Source: Pseudomonas cerasi (lineage in GTDB: Bacteria > Pseudomonadota > Gammaproteobacteria > Pseudomonadales > Pseudomonadaceae). Taken from it: a stretch of DNA of 64,000 nucleotides. Made by a program: the position numbers and the translations under genes. The notes under the pieces were generated by a model that searched no databases, was not told where the DNA came from, and worked only from the letters and a program-made list of their open reading frames with translations. The stretch is from contig NZ_LT222319.1 in assembly GCF_900074915.1 (NCBI RefSeq), positions 1,237,001-1,301,000 on the forward strand. Reading direction: 5' to 3'. Shown one piece after another: positions 17,514 to 26,646 of the stretch; position 1 is the first letter of the stretch, and every line of letters begins with the position of its first letter.

Positions 17514-17576
17514 ATTCTTCAACTCGCTTGCACAGGCGCGAATCATAGCAGTTTGCCTGTCGCGCCATGCATGCGA

Positions 17577-19322
17577 CTACCCGCCGTTCTGAACCATTTG
17601 CCACAACGACGCACCGACGCCGGTAATGCTCTCGCCGGCAATCAGGCCTGCCGCTGCGGTGATGGCGAAGCGTTCGGTAAGTGACGGCCAGCGACAGTTC
17701 ACCAGCCAGGTGAGCACCGCACCGAGCGCCATCATCAACGACACCGAGGCGGGCAGCACGAAGGCTAGGCCCAGGGCTGCGGCGCTGGGCAAGTACCGGG
17801 CGCGATACGCAGGTAGTGTGCTGTCGAGGATGCCCAGCAGCAAGCCGGCCAGACCGCCGATGAAAATCGCCCAGCGGATGCTTGCCGACAGCGAATCCAG
17901 ACCGTGCGTCAGGGTCTGCGCCACAGCCTTCCAGGTCGCCACCGCCGGGGCTGGCCACTCCTCGGTGAGCAGCATCGATTGCGGGTCCGGGATCAGCGCC
18001 ATATAAGCCAGGACCCCGACGATACTGCCGACGAAAATCCCCAGTGTCTGGGCGATCAATTGTTTGCGCGGCGTGGCGCCAATCGCCCGGCCTACCTTGA
18101 AGTCGTTCATCAAATCGGTGCATTGCCCGGCTGAACCGCCTGCGGTGTTGGCGCTCATCAGGTTGATCGGCACCTGACCGGGCGCGACGATACCGAAGCT
18201 CAGTTGCGATAACTGCCCGATTGCGCCGATGGGCGGGATACCCGTGGCACCGACCACACTAGCCGCCACGGCCGCCAGGCAGATCGCCAGAGGAATGGTC
18301 AGCAATGCCATCCACAGATTGATACCGAACAACAGCGCCTGCAGGCTGACCACCAACAGGATCGCCAGCGCAAAACCGGCGGCCGGCCCGGGCTTGGGCA
18401 TTGACCAGGGCGTCCCGCCGCTGGCTTTGGTAGACGCGTGCAGTGTCCACAGGCGGATAGCCAGCGAAGCCAGCGTCGAACAGACCATCAGGCTCACGCC
18501 CGGCCACAGCAACCATTCCACCAGCGCGGCGAACTGCGGGCCGCTGCTGTCGGACGGCAACGTCACCAACCCCTGTTCCAGCAGCCACGGCGCCAGGCCC
18601 CCCCAGGCCAGCACGGCACCGATCAGCAGGGTCAAGCCGACGCGAATACCGATAATCGCCCCGAACCCCACCAGCAACAGCGAAGGGTCCGCGGTAAAGG
18701 TCAGACGCTCCAACTGAGCGCTCGGCGACCAGCGCGGGAACGCCCATACGAACGTGTCGATCCACTTGGCCAGCGCCGACAGCAACGCGGTACTGAGCAG
18801 CACCTTGAGGCGCGTCGCAGCTTCACGGCCGTGATTGTAGATGTGCAGGAGGGTTTCCAGAGTGGCCATGCCTTCGGGAAACTTCAGCGATGTGTCATTG
18901 AGCAGTGACGGCCGCAAATACCAGGCAATCCAGATTCCCAGAAAGCTCACCGAAAAGACCCAGGCGATCATCGGGATGGCGTCCAATTGCTGGCCTGTCA
19001 GCAAGGTATAAGCCGGAATCGGCGCGACCAGCCCGCCGGAAATGATCGACGCAGCGGCCGAGGCGACCGTCTGATTGATGTTGCTCTCATGCAGCGTCCA
19101 CGGCAGCTGCCCGGAGGCGCGCTTCGACAGCCCTTGCCAGATCGCATAACCGATCAACAGCGCAATGATCGACATGTTGAACGACCAGCCGATCTTCAAC
19201 CCGGCGTACACATTGGAAGGCGTCAGCAGGATACCGAGCACAACCCCGGTAATCACCGCGCGCAGACTGAGCTCACGCTCGACAGGGCTGGCAAGAGGGT
19301 TCGATGGTGAGGTCGAAAGCAT
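17577..19322 (-). CDS. OPT-family oligopeptide transporter
   Basis: This is a 581-residue integral membrane protein of the OPT superfamily. The N-terminal family block ELSLRAVITGVVLGILLTPSNVYAGLKIGWSFNMS spans residues ~17-51. Further on comes GGSAGQCTDLMNDFKVGRAIGATPRKQ near 385-411, diagnostic of prokaryotic OPT proteins. About 14-16 hydrophobic segments are expected. Such proteins move peptides or metal chelates, and the substrate here is not evident. The ATG at 19322 has AAAGGA six bases upstream. A TTG six codons earlier is possible but overlaps that ribosome-binding site. No partner gene adjoins it. Confidence 0.92.
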   Translation of the reverse strand: MLSTSPSNPLASPVERELSLRAVITGVVLGILLTPSNVYAGLKIGWSFNMSIIALLIGYAIWQGLSKRASGQLPWTLHESNINQTVASAAASIISGGLVAPIPAYTLLTGQQLDAIPMIAWVFSVSFLGIWIAWYLRPSLLNDTSLKFPEGMATLETLLHIYNHGREAATRLKVLLSTALLSALAKWIDTFVWAFPRWSPSAQLERLTFTADPSLLLVGFGAIIGIRVGLTLLIGAVLAWGGLAPWLLEQGLVTLPSDSSGPQFAALVEWLLWPGVSLMVCSTLASLAIRLWTLHASTKASGGTPWSMPKPGPAAGFALAILLVVSLQALLFGINLWMALLTIPLAICLAAVAASVVGATGIPPIGAIGQLSQLSFGIVAPGQVPINLMSANTAGGSAGQCTDLMNDFKVGRAIGATPRKQLIAQTLGIFVGSIVGVLAYMALIPDPQSMLLTEEWPAPAVATWKAVAQTLTHGLDSLSASIRWAIFIGGLAGLLLGILDSTLPAYRARYLPSAAALGLAFVLPASVSLMMALGAVLTWLVNCRWPSLTERFAITAAAGLIAGESITGVGASLWQMVQNGG

Positions 19323-19478
19323 GCGAATTCCTTTCGGCAATGAGACAAGGCGACCTATAAAGTGAGCGCCATATCGGCCGAAGGTTCATATGGCAGGCTT
19401 CGTTGTGGAGTGGCGTTAAGGCATCCGTTTGTCCCGATCTTTGCCGACCGGCTACGCAGGGTGCCTGTTGCGGGAGCA

Positions 19479-20012
19479 TCAGAAATCAGACTCTTGGAAG
19501 GACGTCGCCACGCGCCCTCTGATGAATGACAGGCGGTGAACCAGGATATCCAGCCCCTCGTCAGTGTGTGGAGTCTGGAAGTAGCGCGTGATCAGCCTGA
19601 ACTCCGCATCTGTAGCCGCAAAGTCATGCTCGGCTCTTTCGTTACGAGCATGCAGTCTGGCAAGGCAAATATCATCTTCCACATCGAGATAGTGCAGTCG
19701 ATGCTTAACCTGAGCGTCTTCAGCCAGGCTGCGAAGCCATTGGCGGTCGGCAAGCGTATTGGCTGGGAAATCCAGAACCACGCACATGCCGGACTTCAGC
19801 ATGTCGATGACCAGAGGGCCGATGATTTCGCGAATCCGATGGGCCAGACGCACGTAGTCCGCCACTGATTTGATCTCGTCAGGGTAGAGCCGAGAGAGCC
19901 ATTGATCTTCACTGAGCAGGATCGCTGAATGCTCGGTCGCGATTGATTTTGCCAGTGTCGATTTACCGGATGCGATCTTGCCGCACAGCAGGTGAAGTTT
20001 CGTGGCGAGCAT
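19479..20012 (-). CDS. P-loop kinase-like ATPase (AAA_33/zeta-type)
   Basis: This 177-residue small P-loop protein has Walker A GKIASGKST at residues 11-19. An acidic LLSEDQWLSRLYPDE block follows, then VVLDFPANTLADRQW, the Walker-B-like strand, and an arginine-bearing lid region HARNERAEHDF. This pattern is shared by bacterial AAA_33 kinases related to zeta toxins, chloramphenicol phosphotransferase and gluconate kinase. It should phosphorylate a small molecule, but which one is unknown. No epsilon-like antitoxin gene accompanies it, so I do not call it a toxin. The ATG at 20012 directly precedes the P-loop strand, and an in-frame ATG at 20048 would add 12 residues. Confidence 0.78.
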   Translation of the reverse strand: MLATKLHLLCGKIASGKSTLAKSIATEHSAILLSEDQWLSRLYPDEIKSVADYVRLAHRIREIIGPLVIDMLKSGMCVVLDFPANTLADRQWLRSLAEDAQVKHRLHYLDVEDDICLARLHARNERAEHDFAATDAEFRLITRYFQTPHTDEGLDILVHRLSFIRGRVATSFQESDF

Positions 20013-20087
20013 CAAGGCGTGTCCCTTTTCCAGTCGTAAGGTGTGCATTCCTGAGCAGAGGCGAGGCCGTGACCCTGCGGAAGCCTC

Positions 20088-20375
20088 TCAGCCAAGCACA
20101 TTCAGCGCATCATTGAAATGGCACTCGCGATCGTCACCGCCAAGGTTTTCCGGCAGGAAAGCGGTGAGGTCGTAGGGCAAAAACAGCGTATCCAGCGCCA
20201 AAGAGAACGGCACGTCTATCAGCCAGGGCCAGGTTGATGTCACGTCTTTGGTACCCCATGCCCAGCCGTGTCGTGTTCCGGGATAGACGCAACGTTCACC
20301 ATCGAGGTGATACATCAGGCTCCAACAGCCGCTCAGTGAGATGGCCGTAGTAAGTAACAGGCATTGCTTGAGCAT
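20088..20375 (-). CDS. YceK/YidQ-family lipoprotein
   Basis: This 95-residue protein starts with a lipoprotein signal (MLKQCLLLTTAISLSGC) and a lipobox cysteine at residue 17. It is followed by the conserved YceK-type block with YPGTRHGW and WPWLIDVPFSLALDTLFLPYDLT, so I assign it to the YceK/YidQ (DUF1375) family. It is probably anchored in the outer or inner membrane facing the periplasm. The family has no established biochemical role. It lies alone between the esterase gene and the kinase-like gene, all leftward, with gaps of about 40 and 75 bases. Confidence 0.85.
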   Translation of the reverse strand: MLKQCLLLTTAISLSGCWSLMYHLDGERCVYPGTRHGWAWGTKDVTSTWPWLIDVPFSLALDTLFLPYDLTAFLPENLGGDDRECHFNDALNVLG

Positions 20376-20416
20376 ACATTCCCTTGTTTCCGAGTTGATG
20401 CAACATGCGCGTCATT

Positions 20417-21370
20417 CTAGTCGCATAACCCTGCTGCGATCATCCTGCGCACGGCCCGGGCAATATCTTGCGTAGCCTGCGCTGTCTGCTCGCCTGGCAA
20501 CTGATCGAACATATGCGGCACGCCTGGGTAGACATGCAATTCCACCGGCACCCCAGAGCGCGACAGGGTCAGCGCGAATGCCAGGTCCTCTTCCAGAAAG
20601 AGATCGAGTGCGCCAACGCAGATGAAAGTGGGCGGCAGATCGCTCAGGTCGGTGGCCAGTGCGGGGGAGAACAGGGCTTTGCGATCATCGTCCAGTGCGT
20701 AGGCACCGCGCAGGCATTCCCAGCAAAAATGATTGGCCTGACGCGACCAGCTGAAAGTGCCGGTAGTCGGGTTGGCTGACGGAGCGTCGGGTGTGCCTGT
20801 ACGGTGATCCAGCATCGGGTAGATCAGCACCAGGCCGGCGATGGTCCGCAGACCTCTGTTTCTTGCCAGCAGGGCGAGCGCGGCAGCAAGCCCGCCGCCG
20901 GCGCTGTGACCCATGATCACCAGGTTGCGGGTGTCCATGCCCTGCGTCAGCCCGTTGCTCAATACCCACTCCAGCGCTGCGTAACAGTCCTCCAGCGGGA
21001 TCGGGAATGGATGCTCGGGTGCAAGCCGGTAGTCGACGGCAATGACTATTGCCTGGAGCTCGACGGCCAGCGTTGCGAGGTAGTCATCGGCCATCTCCGG
21101 GCTGCCCAGTACAAAGCCGCCCCCGTGGATATACAGGATGACGGGGAGTCCAGAGTGAGAGAGCGAAAGGTCCGGACGATAAAGACATAACCTGACGCCG
21201 TTGTCCGAATCGGAGGAGGTCCAGTGTTGCTCGCCGCGCTTTGTGGCGGCGGTTGCCCATGAGGCGCTGACGCGAGCCCTGATGTCGGCAAGGGTGTGCA
21301 GCGTCCAGTTGCTCGACGGCTCGTCCATGAACCAACGATAGGCCGGGTCCAGTAATTCATCGGCGTTCAA
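20417..21370 (-). CDS. alpha/beta hydrolase (HSL-type esterase/lipase)
   Basis: This 317-residue esterase belongs to the hormone-sensitive-lipase group. The oxyanion-hole motif HGGGF lies near residue 83, the nucleophile elbow GHSAGG near 152-157, and the acidic residue in GALDLFLEEDLAFA near 252-265. The histidine is in YPGVPHMFDQLPG near 281-293. It should hydrolyse short-chain esters in the cytoplasm, as there is no signal peptide. It follows the split transketolase pair with a 48-base gap, so it may be the last gene of that carbohydrate cluster, perhaps removing an acyl group from a sugar ester. That link is inference. Confidence 0.88.
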   Translation of the reverse strand: MNADELLDPAYRWFMDEPSSNWTLHTLADIRARVSASWATAATKRGEQHWTSSDSDNGVRLCLYRPDLSLSHSGLPVILYIHGGGFVLGSPEMADDYLATLAVELQAIVIAVDYRLAPEHPFPIPLEDCYAALEWVLSNGLTQGMDTRNLVIMGHSAGGGLAAALALLARNRGLRTIAGLVLIYPMLDHRTGTPDAPSANPTTGTFSWSRQANHFCWECLRGAYALDDDRKALFSPALATDLSDLPPTFICVGALDLFLEEDLAFALTLSRSGVPVELHVYPGVPHMFDQLPGEQTAQATQDIARAVRRMIAAGLCD

Positions 21371-21418
21371 TACGTGCTCCCGAGGCGCAGGGAGATAAGC
21401 CCCTGCGCCTGTCAGTGC

Positions 21419-22438
21419 TTAAAGCCACGCCTTGATTTGCGTACAGACGGCGGGCGTGGAAATGCCATAACGATCATGCAGTGTAGGCAGCGCTCCAGCG
21501 TCGAGAAAAGCGTCCGGCAGGGCGATCTGCCTGAACGTGGGGGTCACGCCATTGCGCAGCAGCACCGTCGCCACTGCTTCGCCCAGCCCGCCAATGACCG
21601 AATGGTTTTCGGCCGTCACCACCAGCCGGCCCGGCTTTCTGGCTTCAGCGAGTAGGGTCTGTTCGTCCAGCGGTTTGATGGTCGGTACGTGCAGCACTGC
21701 CACGTCGATACCGTCAGCCTGTAGCTGCTTGGCCGCTTCCAGTGCACGCATGGTCATCAGACCGGTGGCAATGATCAACACGTCGTTGCCAGTGCGCAGT
21801 GTCTTGGCTTTGCCGATCTCGAATGTGTAACCGTATTCGTCCAGCACCAAGGGCACGTTACCGCGCAGCAGGAGCATGTACACCGGGCCCTGATGTGCTG
21901 CGATCGCAGGGACCGCCTGTTCTATTTCCAGTGCATCACAGGGGTCGACGATCATCAGATTGGGCATGGCGCGAAAGATCGCCAGGTCGTCGGTGGCCTG
22001 ATGGCTCGGCCCGTAACCGGTGGTCAGGCCCGGCAGACCGCAGACGATTTTGACGTTGAGGTTATCTTCGGCAATCGCCATGCAGATGAAGTCGTAAGCG
22101 CGACGCGAGGCGAACACCGCATAAGTGGTCGCAAACGGTACGAAGCCTTCCCGAGCCATGCCCGCAGCCGCGCTCATCAGCAACTGTTCGGCCATGCCCA
22201 TTTGATAGAAACGTTCGGGATGCGCCTTGGCGAAGATGTGCAGGTCGGTGTATTTCGACAGGTCAGCCGACAGCCCGACGATATCCTGACGTTGCTCCGC
22301 GAGCGCCGCCAATGCATGGCCGAACGGAGCCGGGCGAGTGGCCTGACCCTCGGACGCGATAGACGCGATCATCGCCGAGGTGGTCAGTTTTTTCTTCGTG
22401 GCAACGGACGGAGACGATGTGTGATTGGCAGAGCTCAT
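21419..22438 (-). CDS. transketolase, C-terminal subunit
   Basis: This 339-residue protein carries the pyrimidine-binding (PYR) domain (PFGHALAALAEQRQDIVGLSADLSKYT, residues ~38-64) and the C-terminal transketolase domain of split transketolases. The conserved glutamate that activates thiamine diphosphate should be in YQMGMAEQLLMSAAAGMA near residue 80. Its ATG overlaps the stop of the N-terminal subunit gene (ATGA), so the two halves are co-translated. Split transketolases of this kind often serve dedicated sugar pathways such as apulose or sulfosugar breakdown rather than the pentose-phosphate cycle. Which ketose is cleaved here is not evident. Confidence 0.92.
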   Translation of the reverse strand: MSSANHTSSPSVATKKKLTTSAMIASIASEGQATRPAPFGHALAALAEQRQDIVGLSADLSKYTDLHIFAKAHPERFYQMGMAEQLLMSAAAGMAREGFVPFATTYAVFASRRAYDFICMAIAEDNLNVKIVCGLPGLTTGYGPSHQATDDLAIFRAMPNLMIVDPCDALEIEQAVPAIAAHQGPVYMLLLRGNVPLVLDEYGYTFEIGKAKTLRTGNDVLIIATGLMTMRALEAAKQLQADGIDVAVLHVPTIKPLDEQTLLAEARKPGRLVVTAENHSVIGGLGEAVATVLLRNGVTPTFRQIALPDAFLDAGALPTLHDRYGISTPAVCTQIKAWL

Positions 22439-23283
22439 ACGATTTTCCCCTCGTCGAGGTTATTCAGTGCGATGTCCCATTCGTGCTCATCCACGCGGAT
22501 GAAGTGGGTCTTTTCACGGGTTTCCAGAAACGCCACGCCCTTGCCCATTTTGGTGTCGCAGATGATGACCCTGGGCTGCGCGCCGTCGTGCTGGCGCGCG
22601 TTGTCGAAGGCGGCGACGAGCGCGTCCAGATCGTTGCCGTCGACCCGTTGGGTAAACCAGCCAAACGCCTGCCAGCGCTCGACAATGGGTTCGAAAGCCA
22701 GTACCTCACTGGAGTGACCATCGGCCTGTTGGTTGTTCACATCGATGATCGCGATCAGGTTGTCCAGCTTCCAGTGCGAGGCGGACATGGCCGCTTCCCA
22801 GGTGGAGCCTTCGTTCAGCTCGCCGTCCGACAGCAGGTTGTAGACGAAAGAACGCGAGCTCTTGCGTTTCAAACCCAGACAGGCCCCTACGGCAATGCCC
22901 AGCCCGTGACCCAGTGAGCCACCGGTGATTTCCATGCCGGGGGTGTAGGTGGCCATTCCGGACATGGGCAATCGGCTGTCGTCGGAGCCGTAGGTTTCTA
23001 GTTCATCGAGCGGGACGATTTCCGCCTCTATCAATGCCGCGTACAGCGCAATGGCGTAGTGGCCGATCGACAGATAAAAGCGGTCACGCTGTTCCCATTC
23101 AGGGTCTTCAGGGCGATAGTTCAGCGCGTGAAAATAGGACACGGCGAGCAGGTCCGCAGCGCCCAGCGCCTGTCCGACATAACCCTGGCCCTGAACCTGG
23201 CCCATGCGTAATGCGTGTCGACGAATGTTATGAGCACGCTGCGCCAGCGAAGTGGAAGGCGCAGGTAAAGTAGTGGCTGTCAT
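22435..23283 (-). CDS. transketolase, N-terminal subunit
   Basis: This 282-residue protein is the pyrophosphate-binding half of a split transketolase. The thiamine-diphosphate/Mg motif reads SDGELNEGSTWEAAMSASHWKL and continues to IDVNNQQADG, residues ~134-168. The GHG motif is in GGSLGHGLGIAVGACLG just before it. It pairs with the adjacent C-terminal subunit. It follows the MFS transporter gene by 18 bases and so sits in a run of SDR, MFS, TktN and TktC genes, consistent with uptake, oxidation or reduction, and two-carbon transfer of one carbohydrate. Confidence 0.92.
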   Translation of the reverse strand: MTATTLPAPSTSLAQRAHNIRRHALRMGQVQGQGYVGQALGAADLLAVSYFHALNYRPEDPEWEQRDRFYLSIGHYAIALYAALIEAEIVPLDELETYGSDDSRLPMSGMATYTPGMEITGGSLGHGLGIAVGACLGLKRKSSRSFVYNLLSDGELNEGSTWEAAMSASHWKLDNLIAIIDVNNQQADGHSSEVLAFEPIVERWQAFGWFTQRVDGNDLDALVAAFDNARQHDGAQPRVIICDTKMGKGVAFLETREKTHFIRVDEHEWDIALNNLDEGKIV

Positions 23284-23301
23284 GGTGATTACTCCGTTGA
23301 C

Positions 23302-24603
23302 TCAACGATTGACCGAGGCGGCAGGGATGCGCAGCACCAGATAGGCGCCGATGAACAGCACGCCGGTAATCAGGTACATGCCAATGGCGCTTGAGCCGGT
23401 CGTGGTGGTGATCCAGCCGATCAGGTAGGGCGAACAGAAGCCCGCGAGATTGGCGAAGCTGTTGATTCCGGCGATCCCGGCGGCCGCCGATACCCCGCCC
23501 AGCAGGGTGGTGGGCAGCATCCAGAACAGCAACGATGCCGAGAGAATGCCTGCTGCGGCGAGGCACAGGCTGAGCACCGAGAGCAGCAGATTGCCGCCGA
23601 ACAGCGCTGCCAGGCTCAGCCCGAGCGCGCCTGCGATCATCGGCCCGACCAGGTGCCAGCGGCGTTCTCGATGCTTGTCGCCGCTGCGCCCCATCAACAG
23701 CATCACGACGATTGCGCACAGGTAGGGAAGGCTGGTCATCAGGCCGATATGCAGCGGGTCGGAAACGCCAGCATTGCGAATCAGCGTAGGCAGCCAGAAG
23801 GTGATTGCGTACTGGCCCATCACCACGCAGAAGTAGATGCATGCCAGCAGCCACAGACGCTTGTCGCGAATGAAGGCGCCTACCGACGCGTGTACCACTT
23901 TCTGGCTGTTGTCCTCTTGCAGCTCCTTGTTGACCAGTTCCTTTTCTTCAGCGGACAACCATGTCGCCTGATGCACGCCATCCTTCAGATAGCTGAGTAC
24001 CAGCAAGCCGACGATCACCGTCGGGATCGCTTCGAGGACGAACATCCATTGCCAGCCGGCCCAACCATGAACGCCTGCGAAGCGGGTCATGATGTAGCCC
24101 GACAGCGGGCCGCCGATCATGCCGGACAGCGGGATGGCGATGAACCACAGCACGGTCATGCGCGCGCGACGATAAGAGGGGAACCAGTACGTCAGGTACA
24201 GCAGCAGGCCGGGTGCCAGACCGGCTTCCGCCACCCCGAGCAGAAAGCGCAGGGCGTAGAACTGCCAGGCAGTTTCGACCAAGGCGAAGAGCGCGGAAAT
24301 AATCCCCCAGGAGATCATGATGCGGGCGATCCAGCGTCTGGCACCGACCCGGTGCAGGATCAGGTTGCTGGGCACCTCACAGAGGAAATAGCCGATGAAA
24401 AACATGCCTGCACCCAGCCCGTAAACGGTTTCGCTGAAGGCCAGGTCGTTCATCATTTGCAGCTTGGCGAAGCCGACATTGACACGGTCCAGGTATGCGC
24501 ACAGGTAGCACAGCATCAGGAACGGCATCAGTCGCCAGGCGGTCTTGCGGTAGGCATTGGCGCGCGTGGTCGACACCGCGTCGAGGGTCATGGTGGTTAT
24601 CAT
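23302..24603 (-). CDS. MFS transporter, anion:cation symporter (ACS) family
   Basis: This 433-residue transporter has twelve membrane segments. The ACS-type N-terminal helix is LMPFLMLCYLCAYLDRVNVGFAK (residues ~26-48), followed by YFLCEVPSNLILHRVGARRWIARIMISWG and GVAEAGLAPGLLLYLTYWFP. ACS members import organic anions such as tartrate, hexuronates, phthalate or hydroxyphenylacetate with protons. The preceding SDR dehydrogenase and following transketolase genes suggest an acidic sugar or polyol-derived substrate. The gap of about 100 bases to the SDR gene is the largest within the cluster but shows no terminator. Confidence 0.92.
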   Translation of the reverse strand: MITTMTLDAVSTTRANAYRKTAWRLMPFLMLCYLCAYLDRVNVGFAKLQMMNDLAFSETVYGLGAGMFFIGYFLCEVPSNLILHRVGARRWIARIMISWGIISALFALVETAWQFYALRFLLGVAEAGLAPGLLLYLTYWFPSYRRARMTVLWFIAIPLSGMIGGPLSGYIMTRFAGVHGWAGWQWMFVLEAIPTVIVGLLVLSYLKDGVHQATWLSAEEKELVNKELQEDNSQKVVHASVGAFIRDKRLWLLACIYFCVVMGQYAITFWLPTLIRNAGVSDPLHIGLMTSLPYLCAIVVMLLMGRSGDKHRERRWHLVGPMIAGALGLSLAALFGGNLLLSVLSLCLAAAGILSASLLFWMLPTTLLGGVSAAAGIAGINSFANLAGFCSPYLIGWITTTTGSSAIGMYLITGVLFIGAYLVLRIPAASVNR

Positions 24604-24703
24604 GATGGTCTGATCTCTTGTTTTTATAGATCGCCAGGCAACCGCCTGGCGTATCGTCGATCCAGAACAAACACAGGCTGTTTGCCAGCCCGTCCACTCG
24701 CGG

Positions 24704-25453
24704 TCAGTGAATCAGCATGCCGCCGTTCACATCCAGCGTGATACCGGTGAGGTAGGACGACAGGTCGCTGGCCAGAAACAGCGCGGCATTGGCCACGTCC
24801 TGCGCTGCGCCCAGGCGGCCCAAGGGAATGCCGTCGATGATCGCGTGGCGTCGCTCATCCTGCATCAGACCGCCGGTGATATCGGTATGAATCAGGCCGG
24901 GAGCGATGGAGTTGACACGCACCTGATCGGGGCCGAATTCCCGCGCCATTGCCTTGCCAAGGCCCAGCACGCCGGCTTTCGCTGCGCTGTAGTGAGGCCC
25001 GCCGAAAATACCGCCGCCGCGCTGGGCGGAAACCGAAGACATGCACACGATACTGCCCGAGGACTGGGCGCGCATGGTCGGGATCACCGCTTGCGACATG
25101 AGCAAGGTGCCGCGCAGGCTGACGTCGAGCACCTTGTCGTAATCGGAAGGGCGGATGTCCAGGGTCTTGATGGGTTGTGTGATACCGGCGTTATTCACCA
25201 GAATGTCGATGCGACCATAGTGCGCGATGATTTTGCTGACGGCCTCGTGAACCTGACGTTCGTCGGCGACGTTGGCCGCCAGGCCGAGATGACCTTCGCC
25301 CAGTGCGGCGGCGGCATCGCGTGCTGCGGACTCGTCGAGATCGATAATCACCACGCGTGCGCCGTTGTTGGCGAAGGTGATCGCGGTTGCGCGACCGATA
25401 CCGCGTTCCGACGCCGCGCCGGTGATCACTGCAATTTTGCCTTGAAGTAGCAT
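24704..25453 (-). CDS. short-chain dehydrogenase/reductase (SDR)
   Basis: This 249-residue classical SDR has the cofactor motif TGAASERGIG at residues 11-20 and an acidic residue after strand 2 (VVIIDLDES) that favours NAD(H). NNAGI is at ~90 and a catalytic Ser is in SIVCMSSVSA. The Tyr-x3-Lys is YSAAK near residue 156, and the C-terminus is GITLDVNGGMLIH. It should oxidise a secondary hydroxyl of a sugar or polyol, or reduce the ketone. It is the first gene of the leftward carbohydrate cluster and is divergent from a LysR-type regulator, which probably controls it from the 190-base gap between them. Confidence 0.92.
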   Translation of the reverse strand: MLLQGKIAVITGAASERGIGRATAITFANNGARVVIIDLDESAARDAAAALGEGHLGLAANVADERQVHEAVSKIIAHYGRIDILVNNAGITQPIKTLDIRPSDYDKVLDVSLRGTLLMSQAVIPTMRAQSSGSIVCMSSVSAQRGGGIFGGPHYSAAKAGVLGLGKAMAREFGPDQVRVNSIAPGLIHTDITGGLMQDERRHAIIDGIPLGRLGAAQDVANAALFLASDLSSYLTGITLDVNGGMLIH

Positions 25454-25641
25454 GAGGGTTACCTCTGATTATTGTTATTGGGTTCGATTCGGGTGATCGA
25501 TGACTTCAGAGTGTTCCCGGTGCCGATCCTGAGCAATGCCGCAAAAATCACTGGATGCTGAAAAAAATTCACCTCTCGTCAATTCGACAGGCGAGTGGTT
25601 GAATGAACGAAACTCGAATAATCGGACACGTCGGAGCATCC

Positions 25642-26559
25642 ATGCGGCCTGATGACGATGCACCGCTGAGCCTGCCACCGCTGAAAGCGCTTCAGGCTTT
25701 CGAGCAGACGGCGCGCTTTGGCAACCTGGCAAGAGCCGCCGAAGTACTGGATCTGACGCCGTCGGCGGTCAGTCACCAACTGGCCCGGCTGGAGGCCTTG
25801 ATTGGTCGCCAGCTGTTCGTTCGGGCCGCCCGTGGTGTGACCCTGACGCCGGTCGGTGAGCAGTATCTGAAAGATGTCTCCGGAGTGCTGCACAGTCTCG
25901 TCGTCGCCACCGAGCGTGCCGCCAGCGATGTCAGCCTCGATTGCCTGCGTCTGCATTCTGCGCCCAGTTTCGGGCTGCTGTGGCTGATGCCCAGGCTGGA
26001 AGCCTTTCGCGTAAGCCATCCGGACATTCAGATCAACCTGTCGTGTTCTTACGAGTCGCTGCATTTCAGCAGGGACAAGATCGACGTCGATATCCGGCAT
26101 GGCAGGCCGAACTGGCCGAGTTATGAAGTGCGTACCTTGCGTGACGAGAAATTCGCTGTGCTGGCGTCTCCGCAGCTATTGGCGCGACGTCCGGTGGAGA
26201 GCGCCGCTGGCTTGCTCGACCGCGAACTGATTCTCTCCGAGGCCACACTGCTGAAATGGCCTGAATGGTTTGCCCGGCATGGTCTGGCTCGTCCGGAAAA
26301 GCCCTACGCGCTGAGTTTCGACCGCTCATACATGACGCTCGAAGCGGCCAGCCACGGTCTGGGGTTTGCATTGGAAAGTACGTTGCTGGCGCAAAAATAC
26401 CTGGCCACGGGTGAGTTGATCGAAGTTGCCCCTCAAGCCCTGACTGCACCGGTCGCCGCGCACCATCTGGTATTCCCCAAGGCGCACTCCAGCTTCCCCA
26501 GAGTCAGGCGATTTCTGGAATGGATGGAAGGCGAACTGGGGCAGGGATTTGTGTTTTGA
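25642..26559 (+). CDS. LysR-family transcriptional regulator (GcvA-like)
   Basis: This 305-residue LysR-type regulator has an N-terminal winged helix (LPPLKALQAFEQTARFGNLARAAEVLDLTPSAVSHQLARLEALIGRQLF, residues ~10-58). The effector domain is close to the GcvA/AmpR subgroup (LRLHSAPSFGLLWLMPRL). The ATG at 25642 has GGAG five bases upstream, while an in-frame ATG at 25603 lacks a comparable site. Being divergent from the SDR-MFS-transketolase cluster, it is the natural candidate for its activator. I could not identify a clear T-N11-A box with certainty. Confidence 0.92.
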   Translation: MRPDDDAPLSLPPLKALQAFEQTARFGNLARAAEVLDLTPSAVSHQLARLEALIGRQLFVRAARGVTLTPVGEQYLKDVSGVLHSLVVATERAASDVSLDCLRLHSAPSFGLLWLMPRLEAFRVSHPDIQINLSCSYESLHFSRDKIDVDIRHGRPNWPSYEVRTLRDEKFAVLASPQLLARRPVESAAGLLDRELILSEATLLKWPEWFARHGLARPEKPYALSFDRSYMTLEAASHGLGFALESTLLAQKYLATGELIEVAPQALTAPVAAHHLVFPKAHSSFPRVRRFLEWMEGELGQGFVF

Positions 26560-26605
26560 ACCGTGCTGCCTGTGGTCTGGCAATGGGATGCTCAATGTCC
26601 CGGGT

Positions 26606-26634
26606 GGCGTGCCAACGTTGAACATCGGCACGCC
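26606..26634. terminator. weak hairpin between convergent genes
   Basis: GGCGTGCC (26606-26613) and GGCACGCC (26627-26634) form an 8-bp stem with a 13-base loop in the gap between the LysR and bestrophin-like genes. No T-run follows, so termination is only a possibility. Confidence 0.35.
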
Positions 26635-26646
26635 AATCAAGCGCTT

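Noticed and set aside
19479..20012. Zeta-type toxin of a toxin-antitoxin pair
   Set aside because: The P-loop kinase resemblance is real, but no small antitoxin gene is adjacent and the key zeta residues cannot be confirmed.
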